Counted from the first letter of the stretch, positions 1-8,356 are shown. The stretch is 35,893 nucleotides of DNA from Paludibacteraceae bacterium (GCA_024400275.1 JAKSMY010000017.1:1-35893); one strand, 5' to 3'. The notes: generated by a model not told the origin, from the sequence alone. Translations and numbers: made by a program.

Positions 1-2
1 TT

Positions 3-131
3 CTGCTCAATGTCCAGAAACAAACTATCTACCACCGCCGTCAGATTGTCCGCAAACACGTTGACGCCTCCATCGAAAACATCGACTCTTGGCTTCGCTC
101 ATACGTCCTCCAAAGCAATATCGTCCGATAA
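3..131 (+). CDS. C-terminal end of an unidentified protein (partial)
   Basis: The frame is open from the left edge of the window and ends in TAA at 129-131, leaving the last 42 residues of a gene that starts outside the window. The visible tail is basic and probably helical, ending SYVLQSNIVR. I do not recognise a family from so short a piece. It lies in the same direction as marC but is separated from it by a gap of about 130 bp that holds a strong promoter, so the two are probably not one transcription unit. The frame is open throughout and the codon use is ordinary, so it is likely a real gene end. Confidence 0.6.
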   Translation: MLNVQKQTIYHRRQIVRKHVDASIENIDSWLRSYVLQSNIVR

Positions 132-211
132 TTTTACTATCCTTTTGCCGGGTCATGCCCTTCGATGGAGAATGATTTTTTGATACATTCCCAATAAAAA
201 ACAAACTAAAA

Positions 212-243
212 TTTGCTTATTCCAAAAATTCTTTGTACCTTTG
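212..243 (+). promoter_or_regulatory. Bacteroidetes-type promoter for the marC operon
   Basis: The -33 element TTTG lies at 212-215 and the -7 element TACCTTTG at 236-243, with 20 bp between. The expected transcription start, near 250, lies downstream of the TTG codon at 241, so the marC start must be the ATG at 265. The spacer ends AAAAATTCTTTG, as in the rpsP and fba promoters of this window. Confidence 0.85.
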
Positions 244-264
244 TGCCCGAAAAAACAAATTACT

Positions 265-939
265 ATGAGTGATTTTTTTGGAACATTGGATATTTGGCAA
301 ATTGTTTCTGCCTTTATCTTTTTGATAGCGATTATTGATCCGTTCGGCAATCTGCCAATTACCATTTCAATGGAGAAGCAAGGAATCAAAATACACCCTG
401 ACCGCGTGTGTGTATATTCAACGATAATTTTGTGCGCTTTTTTGCTGTTGGGCGAAGGAGTGATGAAAGTCTTTGGTGTCAAGCCCGAGTACTTTGCCAT
501 AGCGGGCGGTTTTGTCATTTTGCTGATGGCATTGGAGATGCTGTTGGACATTGTTATTTTTAAGATGTCCGATTTGGGTTCCACCGGAGATTTGGTGCCG
601 CTTGCTTTTCCGATGTATGCAGGTCCGGGAGCGTTTACGGCATTGTTGTCGCTCACCACAGATTACAGTATCATCAATTTGCTGCTGGCAATCGGTATTT
701 GTATGGTTTTCCTATATGTCGTTTTGATAGGCACCCGTTGGATTCTCCAGTATCTCAAGCCTGTTTCGCTGTATATGATTCGTAAGTTCTTCGGTGTGAT
801 TGTGTTGGCAATAGCCGTACAGTTGATGTTCGGTAATCTGGTTAAAGTGTTCCATAACGACAATTCACAAACGGCTCCGGTCATTACCGCTAATGTTGTA
901 GATGCTATCTCAGGAAACACTCATACAATCGGCTATTGA
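265..939 (+). CDS. marC: MarC/UPF0056 family integral membrane protein
   Basis: The product is a 224-residue polytopic inner membrane protein of the MarC (UPF0056) family. The family is widespread; its name comes from a multiple-antibiotic-resistance locus, but the transport function is not established. The family signature is visible near the N-terminus as DPFGNLPI, inside the first hydrophobic segment. Several further hydrophobic stretches follow, and a second family-like segment, AGPGAFTAL, lies near the middle. The ATG at 265 is chosen because an upstream TTG at 241 lies inside the -7 promoter element. The gene heads an overlapping + strand cluster: its last 38 bp overlap the start of the queG-like gene in another frame. 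Family assignment is firm; the substrate is unknown. Confidence 0.85.
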   Translation: MSDFFGTLDIWQIVSAFIFLIAIIDPFGNLPITISMEKQGIKIHPDRVCVYSTIILCAFLLLGEGVMKVFGVKPEYFAIAGGFVILLMALEMLLDIVIFKMSDLGSTGDLVPLAFPMYAGPGAFTALLSLTTDYSIINLLLAIGICMVFLYVVLIGTRWILQYLKPVSLYMIRKFFGVIVLAIAVQLMFGNLVKVFHNDNSQTAPVITANVVDAISGNTHTIGY

Positions 940-1570
940 GGTCGGGTTTGACGATTGCGGCATGGTTGCTGCCTCCCGGTTGGACGAGGACGCACGGTTT
1001 ATGGACTCGTGGCTCAGCCAAAACCTGCATGGCAATATGTCCTATCTGGAGCGCAACCGAGAACTGAGATATGACCCTCGTCAGTTAGTGCCCGGTGCAC
1101 GAACAGTGGTGGTAACCGTTCTTTCCTATGAACATAGTGGGCACGATTATCATCGAACTGTCAAGTCTAAACTATACGAGTTAGAAGCACGGCTTATCGA
1201 GAAAGGTTTTTGCCAACCGTCTGAACATCAGAATAAGTTTTGCGACAGCGCACCTTTTTTAGAACGCCGTTGGGCGGAACGGTCAGGACTGGGCTTTATT
1301 GGCAAGAATCATCAGTTTATACATCGCACGTTGGGCAGTTATGTTCATCTTGGCGAGTTGGTTTTACCCGTTGACGTGGTGCCTGCATCTACTCCAACAT
1401 CCGTTTGGTCCTGTCCGCCGGAGTGTACCCGATGTATAGATGCGTGTCCCGGGCAAGCCTTGGGACAAACGGTTTGGGACGCTCGAAAATGTGTGGCATA
1501 TACTACGCATAAATGTACAATCTGCCAGCAAGTGTGCCCTATTAACATGACATTAAATAAATCACTATGA
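902..1570 (+). CDS. queG: Compact epoxyqueuosine reductase (QueG-like)
   Basis: This 222-residue protein resembles QueG, the cobalamin-dependent iron-sulfur enzyme that reduces epoxyqueuosine to queuosine in tRNA. Visible hallmarks are CDSAPFLERRWAERSGLGFIG, spanning residues 114-134 and holding the conserved DxAPxxER segment with its putative catalytic Asp at 115; a ferredoxin-like cluster with Cys 171, 175, 178 and 182; and a second cluster with Cys 197, 205, 208 and 212. Known QueG proteins are usually over 300 residues. Here the two Cys clusters sit much closer together than usual and there is no C-terminal HEAT-like extension, so the protein is unusually compact. It overlaps marC by 38 bp and rpiB by 4 bp (ATGA), indicating translational coupling. 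A shortened QueG is the best call; a related 4Fe-4S double-cluster protein remains possible. Confidence 0.75.
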   Translation: MLSQETLIQSAIEVGFDDCGMVAASRLDEDARFMDSWLSQNLHGNMSYLERNRELRYDPRQLVPGARTVVVTVLSYEHSGHDYHRTVKSKLYELEARLIEKGFCQPSEHQNKFCDSAPFLERRWAERSGLGFIGKNHQFIHRTLGSYVHLGELVLPVDVVPASTPTSVWSCPPECTRCIDACPGQALGQTVWDARKCVAYTTHKCTICQQVCPINMTLNKSL

Positions 1571-2013
1571 ATAAACTAAACAAACTTCGTATTGCCTTGG
1601 CAAGCGACCATGCCGGTTATAACTTAAAAAAATCCATCGAGACCTTTCTCTTGGATAACGGGGCTTTTGTCAATGATTTTGGTTGTCACTCTACCGAGTC
1701 GTGCGACTATCCGGATTTTGCTCACCCGATGGCAGTTGCGATTGAAAAAGGGCTATATGATTTCGGTATTGCCATTTGTTCCACAGGTAATGGAATAACG
1801 ATGACCTGTAATCATCATCAGGGTGTTCGCGCAGCACTATGTTGGGATACGCCTTTGGCTGCTTTGGCACGTCGGCATAACAATGCCAATATACTTGGTT
1901 TACCGGCTAATTATGTCGATGAAAAGCAGGCTTTTGCTATAGTGAACACATTTTTATCTACAGATTTTGAGGGAGGTCGGCATGAGCGTCGTGTCAATAA
2001 AATCCCTTGCTAA
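1567..2013 (+). CDS. rpiB: Ribose-5-phosphate isomerase B
   Basis: RpiB interconverts ribose-5-phosphate and ribulose-5-phosphate in the cytosolic pentose phosphate pathway. The 148-residue length is typical. Family motifs are SDHAGY at residues 13-18 (Asp14-His15 region), the active-site segment CSTGNG beginning with Cys71, and ARRHNNANIL around His104. The start overlaps the end of the queG-like gene as ATGA at 1567-1570, and the end overlaps the radical SAM gene by about 30 bp, so the genes from marC to the radical SAM protein look like one operon. LacAB-type sugar isomerases share this fold, but the motif set and the housekeeping context favour RpiB. Confidence 0.93.
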   Translation: MNKLNKLRIALASDHAGYNLKKSIETFLLDNGAFVNDFGCHSTESCDYPDFAHPMAVAIEKGLYDFGIAICSTGNGITMTCNHHQGVRAALCWDTPLAALARRHNNANILGLPANYVDEKQAFAIVNTFLSTDFEGGRHERRVNKIPC

Positions 2014-3013
2014 TCATATCCTTGCTGAATGTTGTTACGTGCTGTCCCGTTTAGGAATAGCGTGCGCTCCCCCCATGCCCGATTTCTTGTCCGTCGAACC
2101 TGCTAATATATGCCAATTGGCTTGTCCGCAATGCCCTGTTGGTTTGGCGAATGCCAACCGACACGATTCCGACACTTTGCCGACGGTCGACCGACGGTCG
2201 AATTTACCATTAAGCAACCCTGTACTTGACCTGCAACATTTCCGGCATATCCTTTCGCAAACACAAGGTTTTGTACACACTGTTCAGTTCTTCTTTCAGG
2301 GCGAACCGCTATTAAACAAAGACCTGCCGGAAATGATTCGTTTGGCACATCAGGAGCATATCTATACCATCACCTCTACCAACGCACAAGCACTCACTCC
2401 GTTGCTGGCAGAGCAACTTATACAAGCCCAATTGGACAAAATCATTGTATCCATCGATGGTTTGAGCGAAGAATCGTATGCTTCTTATCGTCAAGGAGGG
2501 AGTCTTAATCAGGCTTTGCGGGGACTTGTTTGTTTACGTAATGCCAAGAATCAATTTGGAGGACATACCCAGATTGAGTTACAATGCCTTATGCTGAAAA
2601 GTAACGAGCATGAGTGGGACATGTTTCGCCGCAGTTATCGGCAGATGGGAGCCGACAGCCTATCACTCAAGACAGCCCAGTTTTACGATTACGTGCACGG
2701 CAATCCGCTGATGCCTTCTGATGAACGCTATTCCAGATATGCTCTTCAAACGGACGGCACCTATCGTCCTAAAAATAGGCTTCACAGTCAAGTTCACAAG
2801 CCTTGCCGTCGTCTTTTTCATGGCTGTGTTATATCGGTGAATGGGGACGTTTTTCCGTGTTGCTTCGATAAAACTGGTCAATATAAAATGGGAAATATCT
2901 ATTCCCAATCACTTCGGTCTATTTGGCACGGTGAGGCTTTTCAGCGTTTCCGTAAACAAGTGTATGTGAATAGAATGAAATTCCCTATTTGCACCAATTG
3001 TACCGAAAAATAA
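1982..3013 (+). CDS. Radical SAM protein with SPASM-type C-terminal domain
   Basis: This is a 343-residue radical SAM enzyme. The cluster-binding motif CxxxCxxC is seen as CQLACPQC at about residues 44-51, preceded by a typical entry strand (FLSVEPANIC). The C-terminal part carries further Cys residues (CRRLFHGC, FPCCFD, and CTNC at the very end), as in SPASM/twitch domains that hold auxiliary iron-sulfur clusters. The phrase GDVFPCCFDKTGQYKMGN is typical of SPASM proteins that modify peptides, cofactors or sugars. I start at ATG 1982, just after GGGAGG; an ATG at 1967 in the same frame would add five residues. It overlaps rpiB by about 30 bp. No precursor peptide gene is recognisable beside it, so the substrate is unknown. 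Confidence 0.85.
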   Translation: MSVVSIKSLANHILAECCYVLSRLGIACAPPMPDFLSVEPANICQLACPQCPVGLANANRHDSDTLPTVDRRSNLPLSNPVLDLQHFRHILSQTQGFVHTVQFFFQGEPLLNKDLPEMIRLAHQEHIYTITSTNAQALTPLLAEQLIQAQLDKIIVSIDGLSEESYASYRQGGSLNQALRGLVCLRNAKNQFGGHTQIELQCLMLKSNEHEWDMFRRSYRQMGADSLSLKTAQFYDYVHGNPLMPSDERYSRYALQTDGTYRPKNRLHSQVHKPCRRLFHGCVISVNGDVFPCCFDKTGQYKMGNIYSQSLRSIWHGEAFQRFRKQVYVNRMKFPICTNCTEK

Positions 3014-3042
3014 CGTAAAAAACGCGAAAAAAGCACTTTTTA

Positions 3043-3074
3043 TTTGTGTAATTCAAAAATTCTTTGTAATTTTG
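3043..3074 (+). promoter_or_regulatory. Promoter of rpsP
   Basis: TTTG at 3043-3046 and TAATTTTG at 3067-3074 are separated by 20 bp, and the spacer ends AAAAATTCTTTG as at marC and fba. It is the only visible promoter ahead of rpsP. Transcription should start near 3081. Confidence 0.85.
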
Positions 3075-3077
3075 CAG

Positions 3078-3095
3078 CCCATTTCGTGAAATGGG
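3078..3095 (+). promoter_or_regulatory. 5' leader hairpin of rpsP mRNA
   Basis: CCCATTT at 3078-3084 pairs perfectly with AAATGGG at 3089-3095 around the loop CGTG. The hairpin lies at the predicted 5' end of the rpsP transcript, about 65 nt ahead of the start codon. It could stabilise the message or take part in ribosomal-protein feedback; nothing in the sequence decides between these. Confidence 0.35.
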
Positions 3096-3159
3096 ATACC
3101 ATTAATTATTAACCCGGGCACGAACACGTGTGTTTATCGCCCACAAAACAAATTAACAA

Positions 3160-3747
3160 ATGGCAACAAAAATTCGTTTGGCCCGTCATGGCCATAAGGA
3201 TTATGCTTACTACCACATCGTAGTAGCAGACAGCCGTTCACCGCGTGACGGCAAAATTATTGAACGTATTGGTTCGTACAACCCCAACCTCAATCCCGCT
3301 AAAATTGATTTGAATTTTGAGCGCGCTTTGTATTGGGTAAACGTTGGTGCCCAACCCACTGACACCGTTCGCTTCATTCTTTCGACGGAAGGTGTAATGC
3401 TGATGAAGCATTTACAGGGCGGTATCAAGAAAGGTGCTTTTGATGAAGCAGAGGCGCAAAAGCGTTTCGATGCATGGAAAGCCCAAAAAGATGCCAAGAA
3501 CGGACAAATTACCAAATCTGAGGCTGACAAGAAAGTAGCAGAGGCTAAGAAGGCTATGGCTGCTGAAATTGAGGCTAACAAGGCAAAGGCAGAGGCTGTT
3601 GCTGCTAAGCGCAAAGCTGCTGCTGAGGCTTTGGCTGAAGCTGCTCAAGAGGCTGCACAAGAAGCTGCTGCCGCTGAGGCTGAAGCAAAGGGTGAAGAAG
3701 CTCCTGCAGAGGAGCCTGCTGCTGAAGAGGCACAACCGGAAGCTTAA
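3160..3747 (+). CDS. rpsP: 30S ribosomal protein S16 with long Ala/Glu-rich tail
   Basis: S16 is a small-subunit ribosomal protein needed for 30S assembly. The N-terminal 80-90 residues carry the S16 fold, with [23 protein letters not shown] and ERIGSYNPN readily recognised. The rest of the 195-residue protein is a low-complexity tail of Ala, Glu, Lys and Gln, predicted helical and increasingly acidic towards the end. Such extended S16 proteins are known in Bacteroidetes, whereas the E. coli protein is about 82 residues. The gene stands alone between its own promoter and a strong terminator. An overlapping 128-codon reading frame in the tail is an artefact of the repetitive GCT-rich codons. 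Confidence 0.95.
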   Translation: MATKIRLARHGHKDYAYYHIVVADSRSPRDGKIIERIGSYNPNLNPAKIDLNFERALYWVNVGAQPTDTVRFILSTEGVMLMKHLQGGIKKGAFDEAEAQKRFDAWKAQKDAKNGQITKSEADKKVAEAKKAMAAEIEANKAKAEAVAAKRKAAAEALAEAAQEAAQEAAAAEAEAKGEEAPAEEPAAEEAQPEA

Positions 3748-3766
3748 GTTAGTCAAGCGCATAAGA

Positions 3767-3801
3767 AGGGTTCAAAACACACGTTTTGGACTCTTTTTTT
3801 G
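3767..3801 (+). terminator. Rho-independent terminator after rpsP
   Basis: A 12-bp stem (AGGGTTCAAAAC, 3767-3778, with GTTTTGGACTCT, 3783-3794, including two G-T pairs) has the loop ACAC and runs directly into a T tract at 3794-3800. It lies 20 bp after the rpsP stop codon and just before the next promoter. Confidence 0.85.
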
Positions 3802-3818
3802 TTTTTATGCCTCTATTG

Positions 3819-3850
3819 TTTGCGTATTTGCGAAAAAAAGTGTACCTTTG
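3819..3850 (+). promoter_or_regulatory. Promoter of the polysaccharide gene cluster
   Basis: TTTG at 3819-3822 and TACCTTTG at 3843-3850 are separated by 20 bp. The reading frame of the next gene is open through the promoter, so ATGs upstream of it cannot be the start; the first ATG after the likely transcription start is at 3876. Confidence 0.85.
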
Positions 3851-3875
3851 CAACTCTTTGGCTATAAGAGTACAA

Positions 3876-5063
3876 ATGCTGACTTACTTATCACTCATAT
3901 TAATTGTTATGATGGCATTTGCCATATTGGAATCATTTTGTTTCCGATGGCCTAATCTATGTCGGCAGTTATCCCGTATCCAATTTGCCGTATTGGTGAT
4001 TTTGGTAGTTGCCAAATATGCTTTGGGACCAGATATTATAGTCTATCTGCCTCAGTTTAGGTTGATAGAACCTCTTAGTAGTCTTTTTCAGCATCCTTTT
4101 CAAACGGACAGAGAGCCGGCATGGTGTTGGTTTATAAGTATATGCGCTAATTGTGGTATGACATTTTGGATGATGACGGCATTCATATCTTTGTTATACT
4201 ATGGTGCCGTTTTCTGCCTATGGCGTAAAGTCCGTTTCGCCCCATGTATGGTTCTGTTTCTATTAACTTTGCTGGATTACAATCTGGTGTTGTATGAATT
4301 ACGACAATGTCTCGCCGTTAGTTTCTTTTTGTATACCATTATTCTGCTGATGGGAGAAAAGAAACATTATTTTTGGGCTGTCTGCTTGTTGGTTTTGTGT
4401 GCATTATCGCACAAGTCGGGCATTTTTATGGTCGTCCTTACCGGTATGGCTTATGGTTTATACCACATTCGTGTAGATTATCGCTCATATTTTTTATTGC
4501 TAAGTTTGTTAATCGGCTTAGCTATCCTGCCTGCTATTGCTTTTACACCGATAATCAATTTATTACCTGATTCTATAGCAGGCTCATTGGCATTGCACGT
4601 GTCTGCACACCAGATGATACAGACGGTAGCTCCTATTTATTTCTTGGGGATTCTATTAATCGGCTACCACGCACACTTTGAAGAAGAAAATAAGAAATGG
4701 CATTGGATGATTTGGTGTGCTTTAGCCATAATCGCATGTTTATATGCTTATTGGTTTCTGCTCAATCGTTTACGTTCCTATTTTATTCTTTTCATACTGG
4801 TTTACGGAGCGCACATTTTGCATACATCAGAACGTAAAAACGTATTGCCAAGACAGTTCTTTTCATTGATTCTTTACTTATATGCAGGACTCTTTATTTA
4901 TACAAATATCACTATTCCTGTGCATAGTAAAACAAATGCCGTTTCCACAGTTTTTGAGCGAAAGCATTTATCACAGTCTGAACTTGAGGAAAGACAAATG
5001 AAAGAAGCAATAAAATACTGGAAGGAGGACTATCCTAATCTTAGGAAAAAAGGAATAAAATGA
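3876..5063 (+). CDS. EpsG/Wzy-like polysaccharide polymerase, membrane protein
   Basis: This 395-residue polytopic membrane protein resembles the EpsG family, which is thought to polymerise surface polysaccharide repeat units on the periplasmic side. Recognisable features are the many hydrophobic segments, YELRQCLAVSFFLY (the counterpart of the family's conserved RQ-hydrophobic segment), and SHKSGIF near residues 177-183, resembling the conserved His-x-Ser region of EpsG. The C-terminal 50 residues are charged and cytoplasmic-looking. The start is the ATG at 3876, because the promoter lies within the upstream extension of the frame. It overlaps the next gene as ATGA (5060-5063). Four glycosyltransferases follow, which supports the role. 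No flippase gene is in the window. Confidence 0.75.
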   Translation: MLTYLSLILIVMMAFAILESFCFRWPNLCRQLSRIQFAVLVILVVAKYALGPDIIVYLPQFRLIEPLSSLFQHPFQTDREPAWCWFISICANCGMTFWMMTAFISLLYYGAVFCLWRKVRFAPCMVLFLLTLLDYNLVLYELRQCLAVSFFLYTIILLMGEKKHYFWAVCLLVLCALSHKSGIFMVVLTGMAYGLYHIRVDYRSYFLLLSLLIGLAILPAIAFTPIINLLPDSIAGSLALHVSAHQMIQTVAPIYFLGILLIGYHAHFEEENKKWHWMIWCALAIIACLYAYWFLLNRLRSYFILFILVYGAHILHTSERKNVLPRQFFSLILYLYAGLFIYTNITIPVHSKTNAVSTVFERKHLSQSELEERQMKEAIKYWKEDYPNLRKKGIK

Positions 5064-5875
5064 TACAAATTCTGCTTTCCACATACAACGGTGAACGCTA
5101 TTTGCGGGAACAAATAGATTCAATTATCGGTCAGACCTACACGGATTGGCGTTTATTGGTGCGAGACGATGGCAGCACTGACGGCACGCTTGCTCTTATA
5201 CAGGAGTATATGGCACAGGATAGCCGTATCTTTTTTCTTTCCGATGAACAGACACATAAAGGTGCTATGCGTTCCTTTGAATATCTGCTGACCAATTGTC
5301 CCGCTGCCGATTACTACGCTTTTGCCGACCAAGATGATGTGTGGCTGTCGGATAAGTTGGAGCGCAGTGTAGAGGCGATGCACGAAACGGAACGACAAGC
5401 AGGTGTGGATAAACCTCTTTTGGTTCACACCGATTTACTGCTAACGGACTCGAAAGGTACGATGATAGCCGATTCGTTTTGGAAATACTGCAATATACGT
5501 CCGATTCTGTTAAGTCAGCGTGTTGAGTATCAGGCTATTTGTAATTGTATAACAGGTAGCACGATGTTGTTCAATCATGCAGCGCGAATTATTAGTCTTC
5601 CCTTCCCCCAAGGAGCATATATGCACGATGCTACGATAGGGCTGTCTGTGCGGATATACGGACTTGTTGTATCCTTACCTGTAAGCACGGTCAGGTACAG
5701 GCAGCACAGTGGTAATGCGTTGGGGGCTGTTCCTTATCGTTGCTCTTTGAAAGACATACCATTCAAATGGCACTTGGCGGTGCTGTCTTACCGCAATGGT
5801 TATGGTCGTGTATGGCACCATTTGTTGCATTTCGTGTATTGGAAAATTCGTTATTTCTTTGCTTTGCACCGATGA
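5060..5875 (+). CDS. GT2 glycosyltransferase, rhamnosyltransferase-like
   Basis: This is a 271-residue family 2 glycosyltransferase with a GT-A fold. Visible motifs are STYNGERYL at the N-terminus, the nucleotide-binding RDDGSTDGT (DDGS at 36-39), and the metal-binding DQDDVWLSDK (Asp90-Asp93). The DQDDVW form is common among glycosyltransferases that add rhamnose or related deoxysugars to O-antigen or capsule units, but the sugar cannot be read from the sequence. The C-terminal basic aromatic stretch may contact the membrane. The start overlaps the polymerase gene (ATGA) and the end overlaps the next glycosyltransferase in the same way, so the genes are translationally coupled. Confidence 0.88.
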   Translation: MIQILLSTYNGERYLREQIDSIIGQTYTDWRLLVRDDGSTDGTLALIQEYMAQDSRIFFLSDEQTHKGAMRSFEYLLTNCPAADYYAFADQDDVWLSDKLERSVEAMHETERQAGVDKPLLVHTDLLLTDSKGTMIADSFWKYCNIRPILLSQRVEYQAICNCITGSTMLFNHAARIISLPFPQGAYMHDATIGLSVRIYGLVVSLPVSTVRYRQHSGNALGAVPYRCSLKDIPFKWHLAVLSYRNGYGRVWHHLLHFVYWKIRYFFALHR

Positions 5876-6591
5876 ACACAGTCTGTATCGCCACATATAA
5901 CGGAAAGAAATATATTGCCCAACAGTTGCAATCTATTTTGGATCAGATAGCCACAAATGATGAAGTTATCGTATCTGATGATGGCAGTACAGACGGTACG
6001 CCGGAATATATACAGTCGTTGCAGGACCCACGAATTACTATACTTCACAGTTCTGCTCATTATTATAAGGATAATTTTTTGCACGCGCTTACACATGCGC
6101 GAGGGGAATATATTTTTTTAAGCGACCAGGACGATGTGTGGTTGCCGGGTAAATACGAGGCTTGTGTGGCGGAGTTGAAGCAATATGATTTGGTGTGCCA
6201 TAACTGTATGTTGACCGACGCTGACTTGCGTGTCACGAATTCCAATTTCTTTGCTTTGTATCATTCAGGAAAAGGGATAATGAAAAATATCTTAGTCACC
6301 TCATATTATGGTTCATGTATGGCTTTTCGTCGCAGTGTCTTAACGTATGCTTTGCCTATGCCCGCTACGCGTGAGATAGGGCACGATATGTGGATTGGGT
6401 TGGTGGCTGAGATGACAGGACGGGTTAAGTTTATAGAGACACCTTATATCTTGTACCGACGGCACGATAGTGTTTTTACTCATGCAGATAGCCTTTGGCG
6501 CAGAAGTAACCGACCGCTGTATAAGAAAATGTGGAGTCGTATCGTGCTGCTATATCATATAATCGTATATAAAATACATCATGCAAGATAA
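5872..6591 (+). CDS. GT2 glycosyltransferase, second DQDDVW-type enzyme
   Basis: This 239-residue family 2 glycosyltransferase is clearly related to its upstream neighbour: it shares the TYNG opening, SDDGSTDGT (DDGS at 36-39) and SDQDDVWLPGK (Asp85-Asp88). A distant in-frame ATG at 5740 would give a 44-residue extension lying wholly inside the upstream gene. I reject that in favour of the ATG at 5872, which forms an ATGA overlap and begins exactly where the family fold begins. The C-terminus is basic. It probably adds a second sugar to the same repeat unit. The two neighbours may be an old tandem duplication, now quite diverged. Confidence 0.87.
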   Translation: MNTVCIATYNGKKYIAQQLQSILDQIATNDEVIVSDDGSTDGTPEYIQSLQDPRITILHSSAHYYKDNFLHALTHARGEYIFLSDQDDVWLPGKYEACVAELKQYDLVCHNCMLTDADLRVTNSNFFALYHSGKGIMKNILVTSYYGSCMAFRRSVLTYALPMPATREIGHDMWIGLVAEMTGRVKFIETPYILYRRHDSVFTHADSLWRRSNRPLYKKMWSRIVLLYHIIVYKIHHAR

Positions 6592-7339
6592 ATTAGTCAG
6601 TATTATTACCGCCTTGTACAACAAGGAGCTGTTTATAGAGCAGACCATACAGTGCGTGTTGGGGCAAACATACACCGAGTGGGAGTTGCTCATTGTGGAC
6701 GATGGCAGCACCGATGGTGGTCACGCCATCGCCGAGCGATATGCCAAGCAAGATAAGCGCATTCTGGTATTGACTCAACCCAATCAAGGCAGTGCCGCTG
6801 CCCGCAATAATGGTATGCGGCAGGCACAAGGCCGGTATATAGCTTTTCTTGATGCCGATGATTTGTGGGAGCCGTGGTTCCTGGAGCAGCAGCTCAAACT
6901 GATGCACACCCGTCAATGTCAGTTGGTCTATGGTGCCCATAAACGTATCGATGCCCATAATGAGGAGGTCCTACAGCCGTTTATTCCACCGGTAAAGATT
7001 ACGTATAAGGACCTCTTGCGAACCTGCTCCATCACCTGCATGACCGGTCTGTATGATACTGTTCCCTATGGGAAAATATACCTTGACGAACATTTCCGTT
7101 GCTTGCGTGACGATTATATTTATTGGCTGCATATACTCCGCAATTGTGGTGTGGCGTATGGTAATCAGGGTGTTATAGGCTCGTATCGTATGTTAGACTC
7201 GGGTTTGACAAGTAACAAATGGCGTATGATTAAACCCCAGTTTAGGGTGTATCGTGATGTGGAAAAATTAGGTTTGATAAAAAGTCTGTTCTATTTGTCC
7301 TGTTGGGCTGTTAATGGTGTGATTAAATACTGGAAATAG
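6581..7339 (+). CDS. GT2 glycosyltransferase, DADD type
   Basis: This 252-residue family 2 glycosyltransferase has VSIITALYNKE at the N-terminus, VDDGSTDGG (DDGS at 40-43), and FLDADDLWEP with the metal-binding Asp91-Ala-Asp-Asp94. The segment NQGSAAARNNGMRQAQGRYIAFLDADD is the classic form seen in enzymes building O-antigen and exopolysaccharide. It overlaps the preceding gene by 11 bp and is followed by the next one after 2 bp. The acceptor and donor sugar are unknown. Confidence 0.88.
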   Translation: MQDKLVSIITALYNKELFIEQTIQCVLGQTYTEWELLIVDDGSTDGGHAIAERYAKQDKRILVLTQPNQGSAAARNNGMRQAQGRYIAFLDADDLWEPWFLEQQLKLMHTRQCQLVYGAHKRIDAHNEEVLQPFIPPVKITYKDLLRTCSITCMTGLYDTVPYGKIYLDEHFRCLRDDYIYWLHILRNCGVAYGNQGVIGSYRMLDSGLTSNKWRMIKPQFRVYRDVEKLGLIKSLFYLSCWAVNGVIKYWK

Positions 7340-7341
7340 TT

Positions 7342-8208
7342 ATGCTGAATGTCTCGATTGTACTTTATCGTCCTGATTGGTTGCAGGTGAATCGTTTGTG
7401 TGAGGAGTTATTACGTGCCCGTTGTGTGCGTAAGATTTACCTGGTGGATAATTCGCCTGTTGGAGAGCCTGCCAAATCCTTGTCGAACCCGAAAGTCACT
7501 TACGAGTGGAATAAGGGTACCAATTTGGGTTATGGCAGGGCACATAACATAGCTATTCGGCAGTCTGTTCGCTGGCATACGCCTTTTCATTTGGTTATGA
7601 ACGCTGATGTGTGGATTAAGGCAGAGGATTTGGATTTGCTATATGCTTTTATGGAGGCACATAAAGAAATAGGTAGTCTAATGCCGCGCGTTACCTATCC
7701 CGACGGGACGTTGCAGTATTTATGCAAACTCTTACCTACGCCCTTTGATGTGTTTGGCAGACGATTCCTCCCTTCGTGTACCACGCGCAGGCGCAACGCG
7801 CGTTACGAGTTAAGGTGTACGGGCTATGATAAACCCATGAATGTGCCTTATCTGAGTGGCTGTTTTATGTTGTTGCGAACGGAGGCAGTGCTGAAAGCAC
7901 GACTTTTTGACGAACGCTATTTCATGTACCCCGAAGATATAGACCTCACACGCACTATTCACAGGGATTACCTGACGCTTTATTACCCGGCTGTAACCAT
8001 TGTTCACGACCACGCACAGGCATCGTATCACTCTTGGCGCATGATGTGGGTGCATGTCGTCAATATGTGCCGTTATTTCAATAAATGGGGCTGGTTCTTC
8101 GATAAGGAACGTTGCTTGTTCAATCGCACCCTACTCAATAGTCTGCAAAAACATTTTGACGATGCCAATCATACTCAAGAACCGGTAGAGTTGGGCACAT
8201 TGCAGTGA
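7342..8208 (+). CDS. GT2 glycosyltransferase, RfbF/rhamnosyl type
   Basis: This is a 288-residue family 2 glycosyltransferase of the subgroup that includes rhamnosyltransferases. It has VSIVLYRPDW at the N-terminus, VDNSP near residue 35, GTNLGYGRAHNIAI, and MNADVW (Asn87-Ala-Asp89) in place of a classical DxD. The later segment YLSGCFMLLRTEAV and the YPEDIDLT motif, which supplies catalytic acidic residues in this subgroup, are both present. It is the last gene of the cluster. No obvious terminator follows, and the next transcription unit begins with a strong promoter at 8276. Confidence 0.87.
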   Translation: MLNVSIVLYRPDWLQVNRLCEELLRARCVRKIYLVDNSPVGEPAKSLSNPKVTYEWNKGTNLGYGRAHNIAIRQSVRWHTPFHLVMNADVWIKAEDLDLLYAFMEAHKEIGSLMPRVTYPDGTLQYLCKLLPTPFDVFGRRFLPSCTTRRRNARYELRCTGYDKPMNVPYLSGCFMLLRTEAVLKARLFDERYFMYPEDIDLTRTIHRDYLTLYYPAVTIVHDHAQASYHSWRMMWVHVVNMCRYFNKWGWFFDKERCLFNRTLLNSLQKHFDDANHTQEPVELGTLQ

Positions 8209-8275
8209 TTTTGCCCGTCGTATTTTGTTAAATTTCAACAAAAACAAAGAAAAATAAATCTTTTTGTGTAAAAAA

Positions 8276-8307
8276 TTTGTATAATTTAAGAAAAAAGTAT
8301 ATCTTTG
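8276..8307 (+). promoter_or_regulatory. Promoter of the BspA-like gene
   Basis: TTTG at 8276-8279 and TATCTTTG at 8300-8307 are separated by 20 bp. The 148-bp gap between genes is very AT-rich. The predicted transcript has a leader of about 40 nt before the ATG at 8357. Confidence 0.87.
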
Positions 8308-8356
8308 CAGCGTTTTAGTAAACTTTCTGTAAGAAATGTTATAAATTATTAGGTAT

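Noticed and set aside
3786..3875. N-terminal extension of the EpsG-like protein
   Set aside because: The extended frame runs through the terminator tail and a canonical promoter; the hydrophobic protein starts properly at ATG 3876.
3569..3955. 128-codon frame rich in Leu and Arg overlapping rpsP
   Set aside because: It is a frame shadow of the repetitive Ala/Glu tail codons and runs across the terminator and next promoter.
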